NCBI GenBank assembly: GCA_903830985.1
Contig: CAIKVZ010000270.1
Span: 1-39,038, forward strand
Source of the DNA: an uncultured beta proteobacterium
GTDB taxonomy: Bacteria; Pseudomonadota; Gammaproteobacteria; Burkholderiales; Burkholderiaceae_C
Reading direction: 5' to 3'
Length of the DNA stretch: 39,038 bases
Under the pieces are notes generated by a model. That model was not told the origin of the DNA. It searched no databases and worked only from the letters and a program-made list of their open reading frames with translations. A program made the translations under genes and the position numbers. Position 1 is the stretch's first letter, and the number at the start of each line of letters is the position of its first letter. Of this stretch, positions 38,947 to 39,038 are shown in pieces.

Positions 38947-39038
38947 GCCCGGATGGTGAAATTGGTAGACACAGCGGACTTAAAATCCGCCGCTTCCGTC
39001 ATTGGGGCGTACCGGTTCGACCCCGGTTCCGGGCACCA
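38947..39038 (+). tRNA. tRNA-Leu (anticodon UAA)
   Basis: The 92-nt gene has acceptor arms GCCCGGA and TCCGGGC, the D-loop AAATTGGTAGAC, the anticodon loop CTTAAAA (TAA), a long class II variable arm, the T-loop GGTTCGACCCC and an encoded CCA that is the last triplet of the window. Confidence 0.95.

Overview
The window is GC-rich, densely packed chromosomal DNA. Gene content and order point to a betaproteobacterium of the order Burkholderiales, most likely Comamonadaceae. The clearest markers are the run tRNA-Leu, tig, clpP, clpX, lon at the right end, the HpnCDE squalene pathway, and many short intergenic gaps and overlapping starts and stops. No phage, transposase, CRISPR or rRNA was seen. 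The organism assignment is inferred from gene content, not from a database search.

Left part (1-6650): a two-subunit molybdenum hydroxylase (small [2Fe-2S] subunit plus Tat-exported molybdopterin subunit), an unrecognised secreted protein on the opposite strand, and a secreted TlpA-like thioredoxin joined to a secreted GH133-like amylo-alpha-1,6-glucosidase. Sugar acid region (6650-13694, minus strand): a LacI-family repressor, two ABC permeases, a solute-binding protein, an ATPase, a KguE-like TIM-barrel protein, a KguK-like PfkB kinase and a KguD-like 2-hydroxyacid dehydrogenase. Perfect or near-perfect copies of CTGAAACCGGTTTCAG lie in front of both the repressor gene and the operon. This matches the operator known for Pseudomonas PtxS, so I read the region as a 2-ketogluconate operon in which a polar-amino-acid-type ABC importer takes the place of the KguT permease. 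A REP-like palindrome separates the binding-protein gene from the ATPase gene.

Middle (13735-20719): a membrane diguanylate cyclase with a periplasmic helical-repeat sensor, an Hsp15-like S4 protein, a DTW-domain tRNA-modifying enzyme, a FadH-type dienoyl-CoA reductase directly after ferrochelatase, and a glutathione S-transferase. Then (20750-27824) come a penicillin-acylase-family hydrolase and hpnE, hpnD and hpnC on the minus strand. The hpn genes are split by a plus-strand pair: a small secreted protein and a periplasmic binding protein of the branched-chain amino acid type. No squalene-hopene cyclase is in view.

Right part: an RND efflux adaptor and pump (27913-32245) sit behind a near-consensus promoter overlapped by a TetR-type palindrome, with no TetR gene nearby. 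The protein quality-control block follows: tRNA-Leu(UAG), trigger factor, ClpP, ClpX and Lon, with a plausible heat-shock promoter before lon. The window closes with tRNA-Gly(GCC), tRNA-Cys(GCA) and tRNA-Leu(UAA), with clear intrinsic terminators after the first two.
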